A DNA stretch of 64,000 nt from Streptomyces sp. NBC_01353 (lineage in GTDB: Bacteria > Actinomycetota > Actinomycetes > Streptomycetales > Streptomycetaceae). Location of the stretch: assembly GCF_036237275.1 (NCBI RefSeq), contig NZ_CP108352.1, forward strand, positions 1,240,001-1,304,000, written 5' to 3'. The position numbers and the translations under genes were made by a program. Positions within the stretch are counted from its first letter, which is position 1, and every line of letters begins with the position of its first letter. Below the pieces are notes generated by a model that saw nothing but the letters and a program-made list of their open reading frames with translations, did not search any database and had not been told where the DNA came from. This document shows positions 8,848-17,845 of this stretch, one piece after another.

Positions 8848-9399
8848 TCAGGCCCTTCCGCTGCTCATACGGCGCCGGGCGATGAAGAGACCACCACCGA
8901 GCGCGGCCGCGGCGACGAGCGAACCGCCGACGGCCATCTCCGCGGAGCTCGGCGCGAGCGAGCCGCCGATGCCGCCCATCGCGCCCTGACCGGCCAGCAC
9001 GCGGAACGTCTGGGTGAGCGTCCGGCCACCGCACTGGACGGCCAGGTTGTACTGGCCCGGCGTGGCGTTGTTGTGGATGCGGGCGGTGGCGGTGGAGACG
9101 CCGTTGACATTGCCGGAGAGGGTGACCGTCGGGAAGGCGTTGGACGTGACCGTGCCACCGGCGCAGCCCCTGACGGTGATCGTGAGGGTCGCCCCCTGGT
9201 GGACGGCGAACGGAGAGACGGTGACGCTGTTGGCACCGTCACCACCCCGACCGTCACCACCCCGACCATCACCACCCTGGTCGACCTGGTAGGAGCTGAC
9301 GGCCAGGTTGCTGGGTCCGTGGGCGGCGGCGATGGGGGCTGCGAGCCCGACCGCCGCGAACGCGGTGGCGGTCACCGCCAGAGTGCGTGCAGCACGCAT
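8848..9399 (-). CDS. Exported protein with C-terminal membrane anchor, paralogous plan to 8158-8718
   Basis: 183 residues from ATG 9399. Signal peptide 1-26 (ending IAAAHG), a GGDGR tandem repeat at about residues 43-54, an Ig-like domain with two cysteines (VRGCAGG, AVQCGGR), a linker, then a hydrophobic segment ending FIARRRM. Same design as its convergent neighbour, including the QG(A/G)MGGIGGS / QGGLGGSV-like linker before the anchor, but no LPxTG motif. The codons upstream of 9399 lack signal-peptide features, so ATG 9399 is preferred. The GGDGR units are 12-15-bp DNA repeats around 9240-9285 and could vary in number between strains. Confidence 0.8.
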   Translation of the reverse strand: MRAARTLAVTATAFAAVGLAAPIAAAHGPSNLAVSSYQVDQGGDGRGGDGRGGDGANSVTVSPFAVHQGATLTITVRGCAGGTVTSNAFPTVTLSGNVNGVSTATARIHNNATPGQYNLAVQCGGRTLTQTFRVLAGQGAMGGIGGSLAPSSAEMAVGGSLVAAAALGGGLFIARRRMSSGRA

Positions 9400-9766
9400 G
9401 GTTGAACCTCCAGTGGAAGACGCCCCAAAGCGGTGCTCCGGGAGATTCGACGAGTACGCCTTCCATGACGAACCCTCACAAGCAGTGGCGACCTGCGCAT
9501 TTCGGCACTGGGCCACCCCGGTGAGGCGACACGCCGAGGAATCGGCCCTGAATCTGACGGATCCGCAGGTCACAGACCGTCAGGGCGATTGTCCGATGAA
9601 TACTCGGATGGGTCATCGTCCCCGTCACCCGGCCTGCCCTCGGGTACGAAGGGGCCGACGCGCCCGGTTCCGCGCCCCGGCACCCGCCGCCACCCGTTCG
9701 CCCCGCTCTGATCGCCGGTTCGGCCCGCCGCCCTTACCGTTCTGACGACGCCACGAAGGGAGAACC

Positions 9767-10429
9767 ATGAGCCCCAAGGACTTCAGCGTCCTTGAGCCGA
9801 GAAGAAGACGCCCACCGTGGGGCGTCCTGGCTCTCGTCATGCTGTCCGGTCTGGCGATGATGCGCAACGGAGTGGACGTCGAGCTCGGCCCGCCGCAGCC
9901 GGCGGCCGCCGAGGCTCCCGACACGAGCCTGATCGGGGCTCCGCCCCCCATGTCCGCGGGCGTGGAGCCGCTGCCCCACGCCCCGGCCTCGCGCATCAGG
10001 ATCCCTTCGATCAGGGTCGCCGCGCCGATCATGGACGTGGGTCTCGACCCGGCCGGCTGGATCGAGGCGCCGCCCCCGCAGGACGCCAACCTGGCCGGCT
10101 GGTACCAGAACGGCATCGCGCCCGGCCAGCGCGGCACGGCCGTCGTCGTCGGTCATGTCGACAACGAGGCGGGCCCCGCGGTCTTCTACGGCCTGGGATC
10201 GCTGGAGAAGGGCCAGCACGTCGAGGTGGAGCGGTACGACGGCCGGGTCGCGGTCTTCGAGATCTACGGCATCGAGGTGTACGACAAGAACAACTTTCCC
10301 GGGGTCCAGGTCTACGCCGACACCGGGGAGCCCGAACTCCGGGTCATCACCTGCGGGGGCGGCTACTCCCGGGCGCAGGGGTACCAGGGCAACGTGGTGG
10401 TCTACGCACGCATGATCGGCTCCACCTGA
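9767..10429 (+). CDS. Class F sortase
   Basis: 220 residues, ATG preceded by AAGGGAG. A single N-terminal membrane segment (about 19-32) is followed by a Pro-rich linker and a sortase beta-barrel (about 75-218). The catalytic triad is visible as His130 in VVVGHVDN, Cys196 in VITCGGGYS and Arg215 in VVYARM. Lack of the TLxTC pattern of classes A and E and the ITCGGG motif point to actinobacterial class F. It should anchor or process an exported substrate at the membrane face. The two exported proteins just upstream are positional candidates but carry no recognisable sorting motif. Confidence 0.9.
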   Translation: MSPKDFSVLEPRRRRPPWGVLALVMLSGLAMMRNGVDVELGPPQPAAAEAPDTSLIGAPPPMSAGVEPLPHAPASRIRIPSIRVAAPIMDVGLDPAGWIEAPPPQDANLAGWYQNGIAPGQRGTAVVVGHVDNEAGPAVFYGLGSLEKGQHVEVERYDGRVAVFEIYGIEVYDKNNFPGVQVYADTGEPELRVITCGGGYSRAQGYQGNVVVYARMIGST

Positions 10430-10447
10430 GGGGTCGGCAGGTCCGCA

Positions 10448-10485
10448 CGAAGGCCCCCGGCGCAGCTCCGCGCCGGGGGCCTTCG
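10448..10485. terminator. Hairpin terminator between sortase and deacetylase genes
   Basis: Perfect 16-bp stem (10448-10463 with 10470-10485) and a 6-nt loop, 18 bp after the sortase stop and 10 bp before the convergent stop. It serves both genes. Confidence 0.88.
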
Positions 10486-10495
10486 CCGTACGGAC

Positions 10496-11353
10496 TCAGC
10501 GGCGGGGCACCGTGATGCTGTAGCCGGCGTCGAGCAGCTCGGGCAGGTACCGCCTCAGCGCGGCGACACTCTGCGAGCGGTTCCCGCCCGCGTCGTGCGA
10601 GAGGACGACGACACCGGGCGCCGCGCCGTCCAGGACCCGGCGCACGATGCTGTCGGTACCCGGCTCCTTCCAGTCCAGGGTGTCGACGGTCCAGGCGAGC
10701 GGCTCCATGCCCAGCTCGGCGCCGATCTCGAAGGAGTGCCGGTTCCATGCCCCGAACGGGGCGCGGTACCAGAGCGGGGCCGAGCCGAGGACCTTCTCGA
10801 CGAGCTCACTGGTGGAGCCCAGCTCGTCCCGGATACGGGAGGGCCGCAGCTTGGGGATCAGCGGGTGGGACCAGGAGTGGTTCCCGACCACGTGCCCGTC
10901 CGCGGCCATCTCCCGTACCAGGTCCTGGTTCTCGGCGACCTTCTCGCCGCACACGAAGAACATCGCCCGGCAGCCGTAGCGGCGCAGGGTGGCGAGGATC
11001 TCCGGGGTGTAGCGGGGGTCCGGCCCGTCGTCGAAGGTGAGCACCATCGAACGGCCCACGCCGGACATCTTCAGGAACGGCCGCTGCCGGACCGGGGGGA
11101 GCGCCTTGCGGAAGGCCGGGGGTGCGTCGGCCGTCATCGGCTGGAGCCGGTACGCGGAGGGCTTGAGCCGGGTGTTCGCGGGCGCGCCCGCCGCCGGTCC
11201 GTGGCCGGGAGCGGGCCCTCCGGCGACGTCCGGACGGCCGCTCGGTGGCGCGCCCGGCGGTGTGCCGAAACGATCCGCCGCGAGTACTCCGACCGTGGCT
11301 GTGGCCCCGAGGGCGGCGGCGATGCGCAGCACGGCCCGCCGCCCGGTGGGCAT
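10496..11353 (-). CDS. Tat-exported polysaccharide deacetylase (NodB domain)
   Basis: 285 residues. The N-terminus has a twin-arginine signal (TGRRAVLRIAAALG). After a Pro/Gly linker the NodB domain (about 90-285) shows LTFDDGPDPR with the catalytic Asp and metal-binding Asp, HSWSHP supplying the metal His pair, RAPFGAWN, and the late VVVLSHDAGG motif. It probably removes N- or O-acetyl groups from peptidoglycan or another cell-wall glycan outside the membrane. The start is chosen at ATG 11353 because AAGGA lies five bases upstream; an ATG at 11368 (MKKDQ...) adds five residues without a good ribosome site. Confidence 0.88.
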   Translation of the reverse strand: MPTGRRAVLRIAAALGATATVGVLAADRFGTPPGAPPSGRPDVAGGPAPGHGPAAGAPANTRLKPSAYRLQPMTADAPPAFRKALPPVRQRPFLKMSGVGRSMVLTFDDGPDPRYTPEILATLRRYGCRAMFFVCGEKVAENQDLVREMAADGHVVGNHSWSHPLIPKLRPSRIRDELGSTSELVEKVLGSAPLWYRAPFGAWNRHSFEIGAELGMEPLAWTVDTLDWKEPGTDSIVRRVLDGAAPGVVVLSHDAGGNRSQSVAALRRYLPELLDAGYSITVPRR

Positions 11354-11485
11354 CTGATCCTTTTTCATGACTAATAGCTCGCACGGCCGAACGTCGACGC
11401 CCCTCACCCACACCGACGGTCCGCCCGAAAACACTCGATGGGCGGACACCCTCGGAGGGTCACCGCCCGCGAGGCACGGCGCTCT

Positions 11486-12682
11486 CTACTCCCCCATCAC
11501 CAGTCCGTCCTTGGCCGCGCCCCGCCCCAGGACGACGTCGCGGATGGTGTCGCGTACGGCGGTGAGGGGTTCGCCCTTCCTGATGGCGGCGTTGAGGTTG
11601 ATCACCCGGCCCCGGCCGGTGTCGAACCACTGCGGGAGGAACTCGGCCCGGGTGACCTCCCAGCGCCCACCGGGAGCGGTGGGCGGGGCGAAGGTGAAGC
11701 GCCCGAGCGTGCCCTGGTTGCCCCGCGGGTCGAAGGCGCCCTCGTAGTTGACCATGTCGCCGGCGATCTGGTCGCCCATGCCGTAGACGATCCAGGTGCC
11801 GTTGACCTTCTCGTACGCCTGGGGGACATGGGCGTGGGTGCCGAGGATCAGGTCGATGTCGGGCCTGCCGCCGGTCCGCGAGGACGTGAGGGAGCGGCCG
11901 AGGGTGAGCTGGCGGTCGTCGGGGGCCGTCTGCCACTCGGTTCCCCAGTGGAGGCTGACCACGACGACATCGGCGCCTGCCTCACGGGCGGCCCGCGCGT
12001 CGGCGATGATCTTCCGCTCGTCGATCAGATCGACCGCCCACGGCTGCCCCTCGGGCAGCGGGAAGCCATTGGTGTCGTACGTGTACGCGAGTTGGGCGAC
12101 GGTCGCGGGCCCCGCCCTCAGCAGCGTGGGACGGGCCGCCTCCTCGGCCGTCCGGGCCGATCCCGCGTGCCGGACACCCGCCTTGTCGAGGGCGTCGAGC
12201 GTGCGGCGAAGGCCGGCGGGGCCGTCGTCCAGGGTGTGGTTGGAAGCGGTGGAGCAGGAGTCGTACCCGGTCTCCTTGAGGGCGGGGGCGACCTCGGGCG
12301 GTGACTTGAAGGCGGGGTAGCCGGTGTACGGCCCGCCTTCCGGCCCGTACACCGTCTCCATGTGGCAGATCGCCAGGTCCGCCCCGGCGACCACGTTCTT
12401 CACGCCGGAGAGCATGGGGCGGAAGTCGTAGCCCCGGCCGTTCGCGTCCATGGCGGCCTGGCGGATGATCGACTCGTGCGGCAGGACGTCGCCCGAGGCG
12501 ACGAGCGTGAAGCCGGTCCGTGCGAAGGGCGCACCGCCGGCCGACGAGGGGGATGCGGGGCTCGCCGGGTCCTGCCCCGCGGGCGGGCCCTGGGGGGTGC
12601 GGGCGTCCCCGGCGCAGCCGGTGGCCGCCGTGAGCAGGACGGCGAGGAAGGCCACCGCCCCCTGTCTCGTTCGCTGGGTCAT
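11486..12682 (-). CDS. CapA-family lipoprotein (metallophosphatase-like)
   Basis: 398 residues from ATG 12682. Lipoprotein signal with cleavage before Cys in LTAATGCAGD. The CapA/PgsA fold has FTLVASGDVLPHE near the start, GADLAICHMETVYG, SNHTLDDG and VSLHWGTEW, then ILGTHAHVPQ toward the C-terminus, which are the metal-binding Asp/His/Asn positions of this calcineurin-like family. In Bacillus CapA takes part in poly-gamma-glutamate capsule; in actinomycetes the role is unknown, and no capB or capC lies nearby. It follows the deacetylase gene's region on the same strand, with 132 bp between them. Confidence 0.87.
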   Translation of the reverse strand: MTQRTRQGAVAFLAVLLTAATGCAGDARTPQGPPAGQDPASPASPSSAGGAPFARTGFTLVASGDVLPHESIIRQAAMDANGRGYDFRPMLSGVKNVVAGADLAICHMETVYGPEGGPYTGYPAFKSPPEVAPALKETGYDSCSTASNHTLDDGPAGLRRTLDALDKAGVRHAGSARTAEEAARPTLLRAGPATVAQLAYTYDTNGFPLPEGQPWAVDLIDERKIIADARAAREAGADVVVVSLHWGTEWQTAPDDRQLTLGRSLTSSRTGGRPDIDLILGTHAHVPQAYEKVNGTWIVYGMGDQIAGDMVNYEGAFDPRGNQGTLGRFTFAPPTAPGGRWEVTRAEFLPQWFDTGRGRVINLNAAIRKGEPLTAVRDTIRDVVLGRGAAKDGLVMGE

Positions 12683-12942
12683 CCGCCGACTCCGCCCAAT
12701 TAGTCCTATGAACAGCTCTACAGATGAATTCACAGGGCGCGTAAGCCGCAGTCAAGAGTCAAAGCCGCATTAGATGGCAAACCTGCCGAAACGGACGAAG
12801 GGCCTCCGCCTGACCGTTCACCGCACCATTCGCCGCTCGGTGCGACCGCTCGTCGCAGACAGGTGCGCGTTCCCTGTCCCTTGCCGCCCACATGCGTTCG
12901 TATACGCCCCGGGACGACGAGCCGGCAGGAGAGGTGTGGAGC

Positions 12943-13518
12943 ATGACAACGGCGACGACGACGGCGACGACGACGACGGACGAGCGGGCCCTCGCGGAGC
13001 TGCAGCGTGACCACGGTCAGGCCCTGCTCGGCTTCCTGCTCGGCCTGACCTACGGCGACCGGCAGCGCGCGGAGGACCTGGTGCAGGAGACGCTGGTCCG
13101 CGCCTGGCTGCACCCGGAGGCGTTCGACGGACCCTACGAGTCGATGCGCCCCTGGCTGTTCACGGTGGCCCGGCGCCTGGCCATCGACGCCCGGCGCTCC
13201 CGGCTCGCCCGGCCCACCGAGATCGGCGACGGGATGCTGGCCGCCACCCCCGACCCGGCCGACGCCACGGAGTCCGCGGTCGCCGCGGTGGACGTCCGGG
13301 CAGCCGTACGGGGCCTGAGCGCCGAACACCGCGCGGTCCTGGTCCGGCTCTACTTCCACGGCCTGACCGTCAACGAGGCGGCCGCCGATCTCGGCATACC
13401 GGCGGGGACCGTCAAGTCCCGCTCGCACTATGCGCTGCGACAGCTCGGGCACTGCCTGCCGGGCTACCGGACCGGGCGCCGTACCGTTGCCCGTCCGCGG
13501 GCCACGGCCGCACAATGA
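12943..13518 (+). CDS. ECF-type RNA polymerase sigma factor
   Basis: 191 residues from ATG 12943, with AGGAGAGG seven bases upstream. Region 2 contains AEDLVQETLVRAW and the RPWLFTVARRLAIDARR segment; region 4 contains the helix-turn-helix GLTVNEAAADLGIPAGTVKSR. It recruits core polymerase to a small alternative regulon. No anti-sigma factor is encoded next to it; a thioesterase follows after four bases. The N-terminus is a Thr/Ala run encoded by ACG/GCG triplets. An in-frame ATG at 12892 would add 17 residues but has no ribosome site. Confidence 0.92.
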   Translation: MTTATTTATTTTDERALAELQRDHGQALLGFLLGLTYGDRQRAEDLVQETLVRAWLHPEAFDGPYESMRPWLFTVARRLAIDARRSRLARPTEIGDGMLAATPDPADATESAVAAVDVRAAVRGLSAEHRAVLVRLYFHGLTVNEAAADLGIPAGTVKSRSHYALRQLGHCLPGYRTGRRTVARPRATAAQ

Positions 13519-13522
13519 CCGC

Positions 13523-13936
13523 GTGACGCTGACTCTCTCCGCCGCGGAAAAGGTTCTCGCCGACAACTTCGCCCCCTGGGTGCTCGACCTGGGGCTCTCC
13601 GTGGTCTCGCTCGACGGGCAGGAGGCGGTCCTACGTCTCCCCTGGTCCGATCGGCTCGCCCGGGAGGGCGGTGGCCTCTCCGGTCAGGCGCTGATGGCCG
13701 CCGCCGACACGGCGACCGTGATCGCGGTCGCGGCGGCCCGCGGCGGCTTCGTGCCGATGACGACGGTGCAGCAGTCCATCAGCTTCCAGCGGGCGGTCGT
13801 CGCCGCGGACGTCCTGGTGCGGGCGCGACTCACCAAGGCGGGCAAGCGGATGGCGTTCGCCGACATCACGATGACGGCGGAGGGCTCGGACGAGACGGCC
13901 GCCCACGCGACGGCGGTGTACGCGCTGCTCGGCTGA
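13523..13936 (+). CDS. PaaI-like hotdog thioesterase
   Basis: 137 residues from GTG 13523, four bases after the sigma-factor stop, so probably translationally coupled. A single hotdog domain; GGGLSGQALMAAADTA carries the helix of PaaI-type acyl-CoA thioesterases, and MTTVQQSISFQRAV matches the strand after it. The likely substrate is an aryl- or acyl-CoA; none is indicated by neighbours. Coupling to a sigma factor might mean shared regulation. Confidence 0.85.
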   Translation: MTLTLSAAEKVLADNFAPWVLDLGLSVVSLDGQEAVLRLPWSDRLAREGGGLSGQALMAAADTATVIAVAAARGGFVPMTTVQQSISFQRAVVAADVLVRARLTKAGKRMAFADITMTAEGSDETAAHATAVYALLG

Positions 13937-14067
13937 GACCGGTCCCGCCCCGCCCCCGGCGCGCGACCGCCCCACCCTCCCCGGACGTCTCCCGTGTCCC
14001 CACCTTTCCCACCGGCACCGATCCGGCGGAGAAACGTATCCGAAACCACACGGGCGAGTTGAGCAAA

Positions 14068-14655
14068 GTGCGGCCCAGACGCGTCTTCCTCGGTGGAGGC
14101 TCGTGGTCGGGGGTCGTCGACCGACATGTCCGGGAGAAGGTGGGAGCGTTGCTGCCCGAGAGTACGAACGGCACCAGCGGAGGCGGACTCGCCGTCCCGA
14201 TGGCCTGGTTGTGTGCCGAGTTCACCGCGGACGATCTCCTGCGTACGGGGTGCCTGGTCGCGCCCGGCACCCTGGAGTACCGGGCCGGCCTGCAGACGCT
14301 GGCCCTCACCATCCATCTCTGCGCCGACGCGGACGCCTCCTCCGGGTCGTGGTCCGCGGGCCTCATCGACGAGTGGCTGTCCCGGACCGCCCACGACCAC
14401 CCCTGGCCGCAGTGGGTCCGCGAGCGCCTCGCCGCGCGGAGCCTCGCGGGCGAGGAGGGCCCCGACCTCGCCATGGCCAGGGAAACCTGGCGCCTGCTGG
14501 AAGCGACGCAGATCCGCGCGGCCGATCTGGGCGGACTGCCCTCGGCCGGGGCCTTCGCCCAGGTCGACGAGTCCGCGCAAGTATGGCTTCCCGCCTGGAA
14601 GTTGGGGCTCCCGCTGGGCCATCTGGCCCTGCACCTCTACGGCGCGGGCGGCTGA
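14068..14655 (+). CDS. Conserved hypothetical protein
   Basis: About 195 residues. No recognised domain or signal peptide; Trp-rich (WSG, WLSR, WPQW, WRLLE, VWLPAWKLG) with an acidic helical centre, so probably a soluble cytoplasmic protein. GTG 14068 gives a plausible N-terminus (VRPRRVFLGGGSW); TTG 14059 and later GTG codons are alternatives and none has a strong ribosome site. The last 19 bp overlap the 3' end of the convergent kinase gene. A function cannot be proposed. Confidence 0.55.
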   Translation: MRPRRVFLGGGSWSGVVDRHVREKVGALLPESTNGTSGGGLAVPMAWLCAEFTADDLLRTGCLVAPGTLEYRAGLQTLALTIHLCADADASSGSWSAGLIDEWLSRTAHDHPWPQWVRERLAARSLAGEEGPDLAMARETWRLLEATQIRAADLGGLPSAGAFAQVDESAQVWLPAWKLGLPLGHLALHLYGAGG

Positions 14656-15854
14656 GGAGTCGTACGGTGCACCCCGGAGCGGTACTTGGGGATCCGTACC
14701 GTCACCTTCATCCCCGCGTCGACCCCGGTCTCGATGACAAGGCCGTGCTCCGCCCCGTACACCTGGCGCAGCCGCTCGTCGACGTTGGACAGGCCGATCC
14801 CGGAGCCGGTGGGCCGCTCCCCGAGCAGGACCGCGCGCAGGACGGCCGGGTCCATGCCCACGCCGTCGTCCTCGATGACGACCACGGCCTCCGCGCCCGC
14901 GTCCCGGGCTGAGATCGTGACCCGGCAGACGTTCACGCTGTCCTCGAGACCGTGCTTGACGGCGTTCTCCACCAGCGGCTGGAGACAGAGGAACGGCAGC
15001 GTGACCGGCAGCACCTCGGGCGCGATCTGGAGCGTCACCTTGAGACGGTCACCGAAGCGGGCGCCGGCGAGCGCCAAGTACTGCTCGATGGCACGGAGTT
15101 CGTCGGCGAGCTGGGCGAACTCCCCGTGCCGGCGGAAGGAGTAGCGGGTGAAGTCCGCGAACTCGAGCAGCAGGTCCCGCGCCCGCTCGGGGTCGGTACG
15201 GACGAACGAGGCGATGGCGGCGAGGGAGTTGAAGATGAAGTGCGGTGATATCTGGGCCCGCAGGGCGCGGATCTCCGCCTCCACGATCCTGGTGCGCGAG
15301 CGGTCCAGCTCGGCCAGTTCCAGCTGTACGGAGACCCAGCGGGCGACCTCGGTCGCGGCCCGCACCAGCACGGCCGACTCCCGCGAACCGTAGGCGACGA
15401 GCGCGCCGAGCACCCCGTCCTCGCCGGTGAGCGGGGCGATCACCGCCCAGCGCAGCGGGCAGGCGACATCGGCGCAGCCGGTGTGCTCCGACCTGCTGCG
15501 GCCCGAGTCGAGGATCCCGGCGACCTGGTCCATGACGTGCTCGCGGTGGTGCCCCTCGCCGGGCCCGTCCCAGGCGAGGACGGCGGACCGGTCGGTCAGA
15601 CAGAGCGCCTCCGTCCCCAGGAGTGAGCGCAGCCGTCGGACGGCCTTGCGCGCGGTGTCCTCGGTGAGTCCGCCGCGCAGGGGCGGCGCGGCGAGCGAGG
15701 CGGCGTGCAGGGTGTGGAAGGTGGCCCGTTCGACGGGGGTGCCGAGGTCGAGGTCGGCGGCGCCGCGGCGGGCGGCGAGCCGGCCGAGGACGAAGCCGAC
15801 CGCCAGGAGCACGGCCCCGGCGGCGGTGGCCGCGGCGTACACGATCGGGGTCAT
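14637..15854 (-). CDS. LytS-family sensor histidine kinase
   Basis: 405 residues from ATG 15854, overlapping the symporter stop by 4 nt (ATGA). One N-terminal membrane segment (4-26), a GAF-like region (about 60-180), then the His_kinase motif QISPHFIFNSLAAI with phospho-accepting His205. The ATPase domain has PLVENAVKHGL, EDDGVGM and GSGIGLSNVDERL. It should phosphorylate the LytTR response regulator encoded at the other end of the same cluster. The sensor part is cytoplasmic and GAF-like rather than a multi-TM 5TM domain, so sensing may run through the symporter. The reading frame stays open far upstream of 15854, but that part is antisense overlap, not coding. Confidence 0.9.
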   Translation of the reverse strand: MTPIVYAAATAAGAVLLAVGFVLGRLAARRGAADLDLGTPVERATFHTLHAASLAAPPLRGGLTEDTARKAVRRLRSLLGTEALCLTDRSAVLAWDGPGEGHHREHVMDQVAGILDSGRSRSEHTGCADVACPLRWAVIAPLTGEDGVLGALVAYGSRESAVLVRAATEVARWVSVQLELAELDRSRTRIVEAEIRALRAQISPHFIFNSLAAIASFVRTDPERARDLLLEFADFTRYSFRRHGEFAQLADELRAIEQYLALAGARFGDRLKVTLQIAPEVLPVTLPFLCLQPLVENAVKHGLEDSVNVCRVTISARDAGAEAVVVIEDDGVGMDPAVLRAVLLGERPTGSGIGLSNVDERLRQVYGAEHGLVIETGVDAGMKVTVRIPKYRSGVHRTTPQPPAP

Positions 15855-17830
15855 CGCTCCCGCCCTCCCGGCCGGTGATCGACCGCGCGATACCGCTCGT
15901 CGGACGTCGGCACGGCCGCCGTCCCGCGCACGGATTCCGTGCCGCGCACGGCCGCCGTCCCTCGCACGGCCTCCGTGCCACGCTCGGATTCCGTGCCCCG
16001 CAGGGAGTCCGCCCCGCGCCCGGATTCCGTCCCCCGCGGGAACTCGGCCCCGCGTTCGGGTTCCGCCCTGAGCTCCGGGTCCGTCCGGAGCTCCGTCTCG
16101 GGGATCTCGTCCCTCGGGCCCGTACGCCCGGTGAACTCCTCCGGCAGATGCAGCCGGGCGAGCAGAGCAGGGGTGCCGGCCGGGATGTGACGTGGGGTGG
16201 CCAGCGACACAAGGATCATCGTGAGGAAGCCCAGCGGCACCGACCAGACCGCCGGCCAGGCCATCAGGGTGTGCGGCCAGCCCTCTTCGGGCAGACCGGC
16301 CCGCGTCGCCATCACCGCCGCGAGCGCGGAACCGCCGCCCAGCAGCAGTCCGGCCATGGCGCCGGGCGGAGTGAGCCGTCGCCACCAGATGCCGAGGACG
16401 AGCAACGGGCAGAAGGACGAGGCGGAGACGGCGAAGGCGAGGCCGACGGCGTCCGCGACCGGCACCTTCGAGGCGAGGACCCCGACGGCCAGCGGGACGG
16501 CGGTGGCGAGCAGGGTCGCGAGCCGGAAGTGCCGTACCCCACGGGACGGAAGCACGTCCTGGGTGAGGACGCCGGCGACCGACATCGTGAGCCCCGAGGC
16601 GGTGGACAGGAACGCGGCGAAGGCACCGCCGGCGAGCAGCGCGCCCAGCAGATCGCCGAGCACCCCACCGAGCATCCGGTCCGGCAGGACGAGCACGGCG
16701 GCGTCGGCGGCTCCGGTCAGGGCCAGTTCGGGGGCGTAGATCCGGCCGAGGGCCCCGTACACCGGCGGGAGCAGATAGAACACGCCGACCAGGCCGATGA
16801 CGACCAGGGTGGTGCGCCGCGCGGCGCGGCCGTGCGGGCTGGTGTAGAAGCGGACGGCGACATGGGGCAGCCCCATGGTGCCGAGGAAGGTGGCGAGGAT
16901 CAGTCCGTACGTGGCGTAGAGCTGGTGGCCGTCGCGCCCGCCGGCCAGTGGTTGGGACCAGCCGAGGGGGTCGGCGCCGGTGGAGGCCCGGGCAGGGACG
17001 GGCGCGCCCGCGGGGAAGGCGAGTTCGGTGCCGCCCTCGACCCGGTGGGCGCCCTTGTCGAGGGTGAGGGTCCGCCGCTCGTACGCGGTGTCGTCGACGC
17101 GGCCGGTGACGGTGAGCGTGAGCGGGGCGTCGACATCGATCCGTACGGTGTCGGCGACGCGGACGACGGTGTGCTCGCGGAAGACCGCCGGGGCGTCGAA
17201 GCGGACGCGGGGGGCATCGTCGCCGAACCAGGCCGCGGCGAGGAAGAGGGCGGGCACGAGCAGGGCGGTGAGCTTGAGCCAGTACTGGAAGGCCTGGACG
17301 AAGGTGATGCTGCGCATCCCGCCCGCGGCGACGATCCCGGTGACGGCGAGGGCGACGAGCAGTCCGCCGACCCAGTCGGGGGCTCCGGTGAGGATCTCCA
17401 GGGTGAGCCCGGCGCCCTGGAGCTGTGGGAGGAGGTAGAGCCAGCCGATGCCGACGACGAAGAGGCTGGCGAGCCGGCGCGCGGTCGGGGACTCGAGCCG
17501 GGCCTCGGCGAAGTCGGAGAGGGTGTACGCCCCCGAGCGGCGCAGCGGGGCGGCGACCAGGACGAGCAGGACCAGATAGCCGGCGGTGTAGCCGACGGGG
17601 TACCAGAGCATGTCCGGGCCCTGGACGAGGACGAGTCCGGCGATGCCGAGGAAGGAGGCGGCGGAGAGGTACTCGCCGCTGATGGCGGCGGCGTTGAGGC
17701 CCGGACGGACGGTGCGCGAGGCGACGTAGAAGTCGGAGGTGGTACGGGATATGCGCAGCCCGAGGGCGCCGATGAGCACGGTCGCCAGGACGACGACGGT
17801 GACGGCGGCCACCGCGTAGGTGTGGTTCAC
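15851..17830 (-). CDS. Sodium/solute symporter (SSS family, acetate/pyruvate type)
   Basis: 659 residues with about 13 hydrophobic segments. The SSS signature region ISGEYLSAASFLGIAG (about 51-66) and GGMRSITFVQAFQYWLK fit the ActP/MctC monocarboxylate subgroup. A roughly 80-residue soluble insertion (about 210-290) lies between membrane segments, as in actinobacterial members. The C-terminal tail (about 570-659) is hydrophilic and includes eight six-residue repeats of the form RGTESV. It lies between a DUF485-like gene (15 bp upstream) and the LytS kinase (4-nt overlap), which suggests uptake of a small carboxylate under control of the adjacent two-component system. The substrate is inferred. 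Confidence 0.88.
   Translation of the reverse strand: MNHTYAVAAVTVVVLATVLIGALGLRISRTTSDFYVASRTVRPGLNAAAISGEYLSAASFLGIAGLVLVQGPDMLWYPVGYTAGYLVLLVLVAAPLRRSGAYTLSDFAEARLESPTARRLASLFVVGIGWLYLLPQLQGAGLTLEILTGAPDWVGGLLVALAVTGIVAAGGMRSITFVQAFQYWLKLTALLVPALFLAAAWFGDDAPRVRFDAPAVFREHTVVRVADTVRIDVDAPLTLTVTGRVDDTAYERRTLTLDKGAHRVEGGTELAFPAGAPVPARASTGADPLGWSQPLAGGRDGHQLYATYGLILATFLGTMGLPHVAVRFYTSPHGRAARRTTLVVIGLVGVFYLLPPVYGALGRIYAPELALTGAADAAVLVLPDRMLGGVLGDLLGALLAGGAFAAFLSTASGLTMSVAGVLTQDVLPSRGVRHFRLATLLATAVPLAVGVLASKVPVADAVGLAFAVSASSFCPLLVLGIWWRRLTPPGAMAGLLLGGGSALAAVMATRAGLPEEGWPHTLMAWPAVWSVPLGFLTMILVSLATPRHIPAGTPALLARLHLPEEFTGRTGPRDEIPETELRTDPELRAEPERGAEFPRGTESGRGADSLRGTESERGTEAVRGTAAVRGTESVRGTAAVPTSDERYRAVDHRPGGRER
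15911..16054 (-). repeat. 18-bp tandem repeat in the symporter tail
   Basis: Eight in-frame 18-bp units encode the hexapeptides RGAEFP, RGTESG, RGADSL, RGTESE, RGTEAV, RGTAAV, RGTESV and RGTAAV near the C-terminus. Units keep frame, so copy-number change would only lengthen or shorten the cytoplasmic tail. Confidence 0.8.
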
Positions 17831-17845
17831 GTCCGGCCCCCGCGG

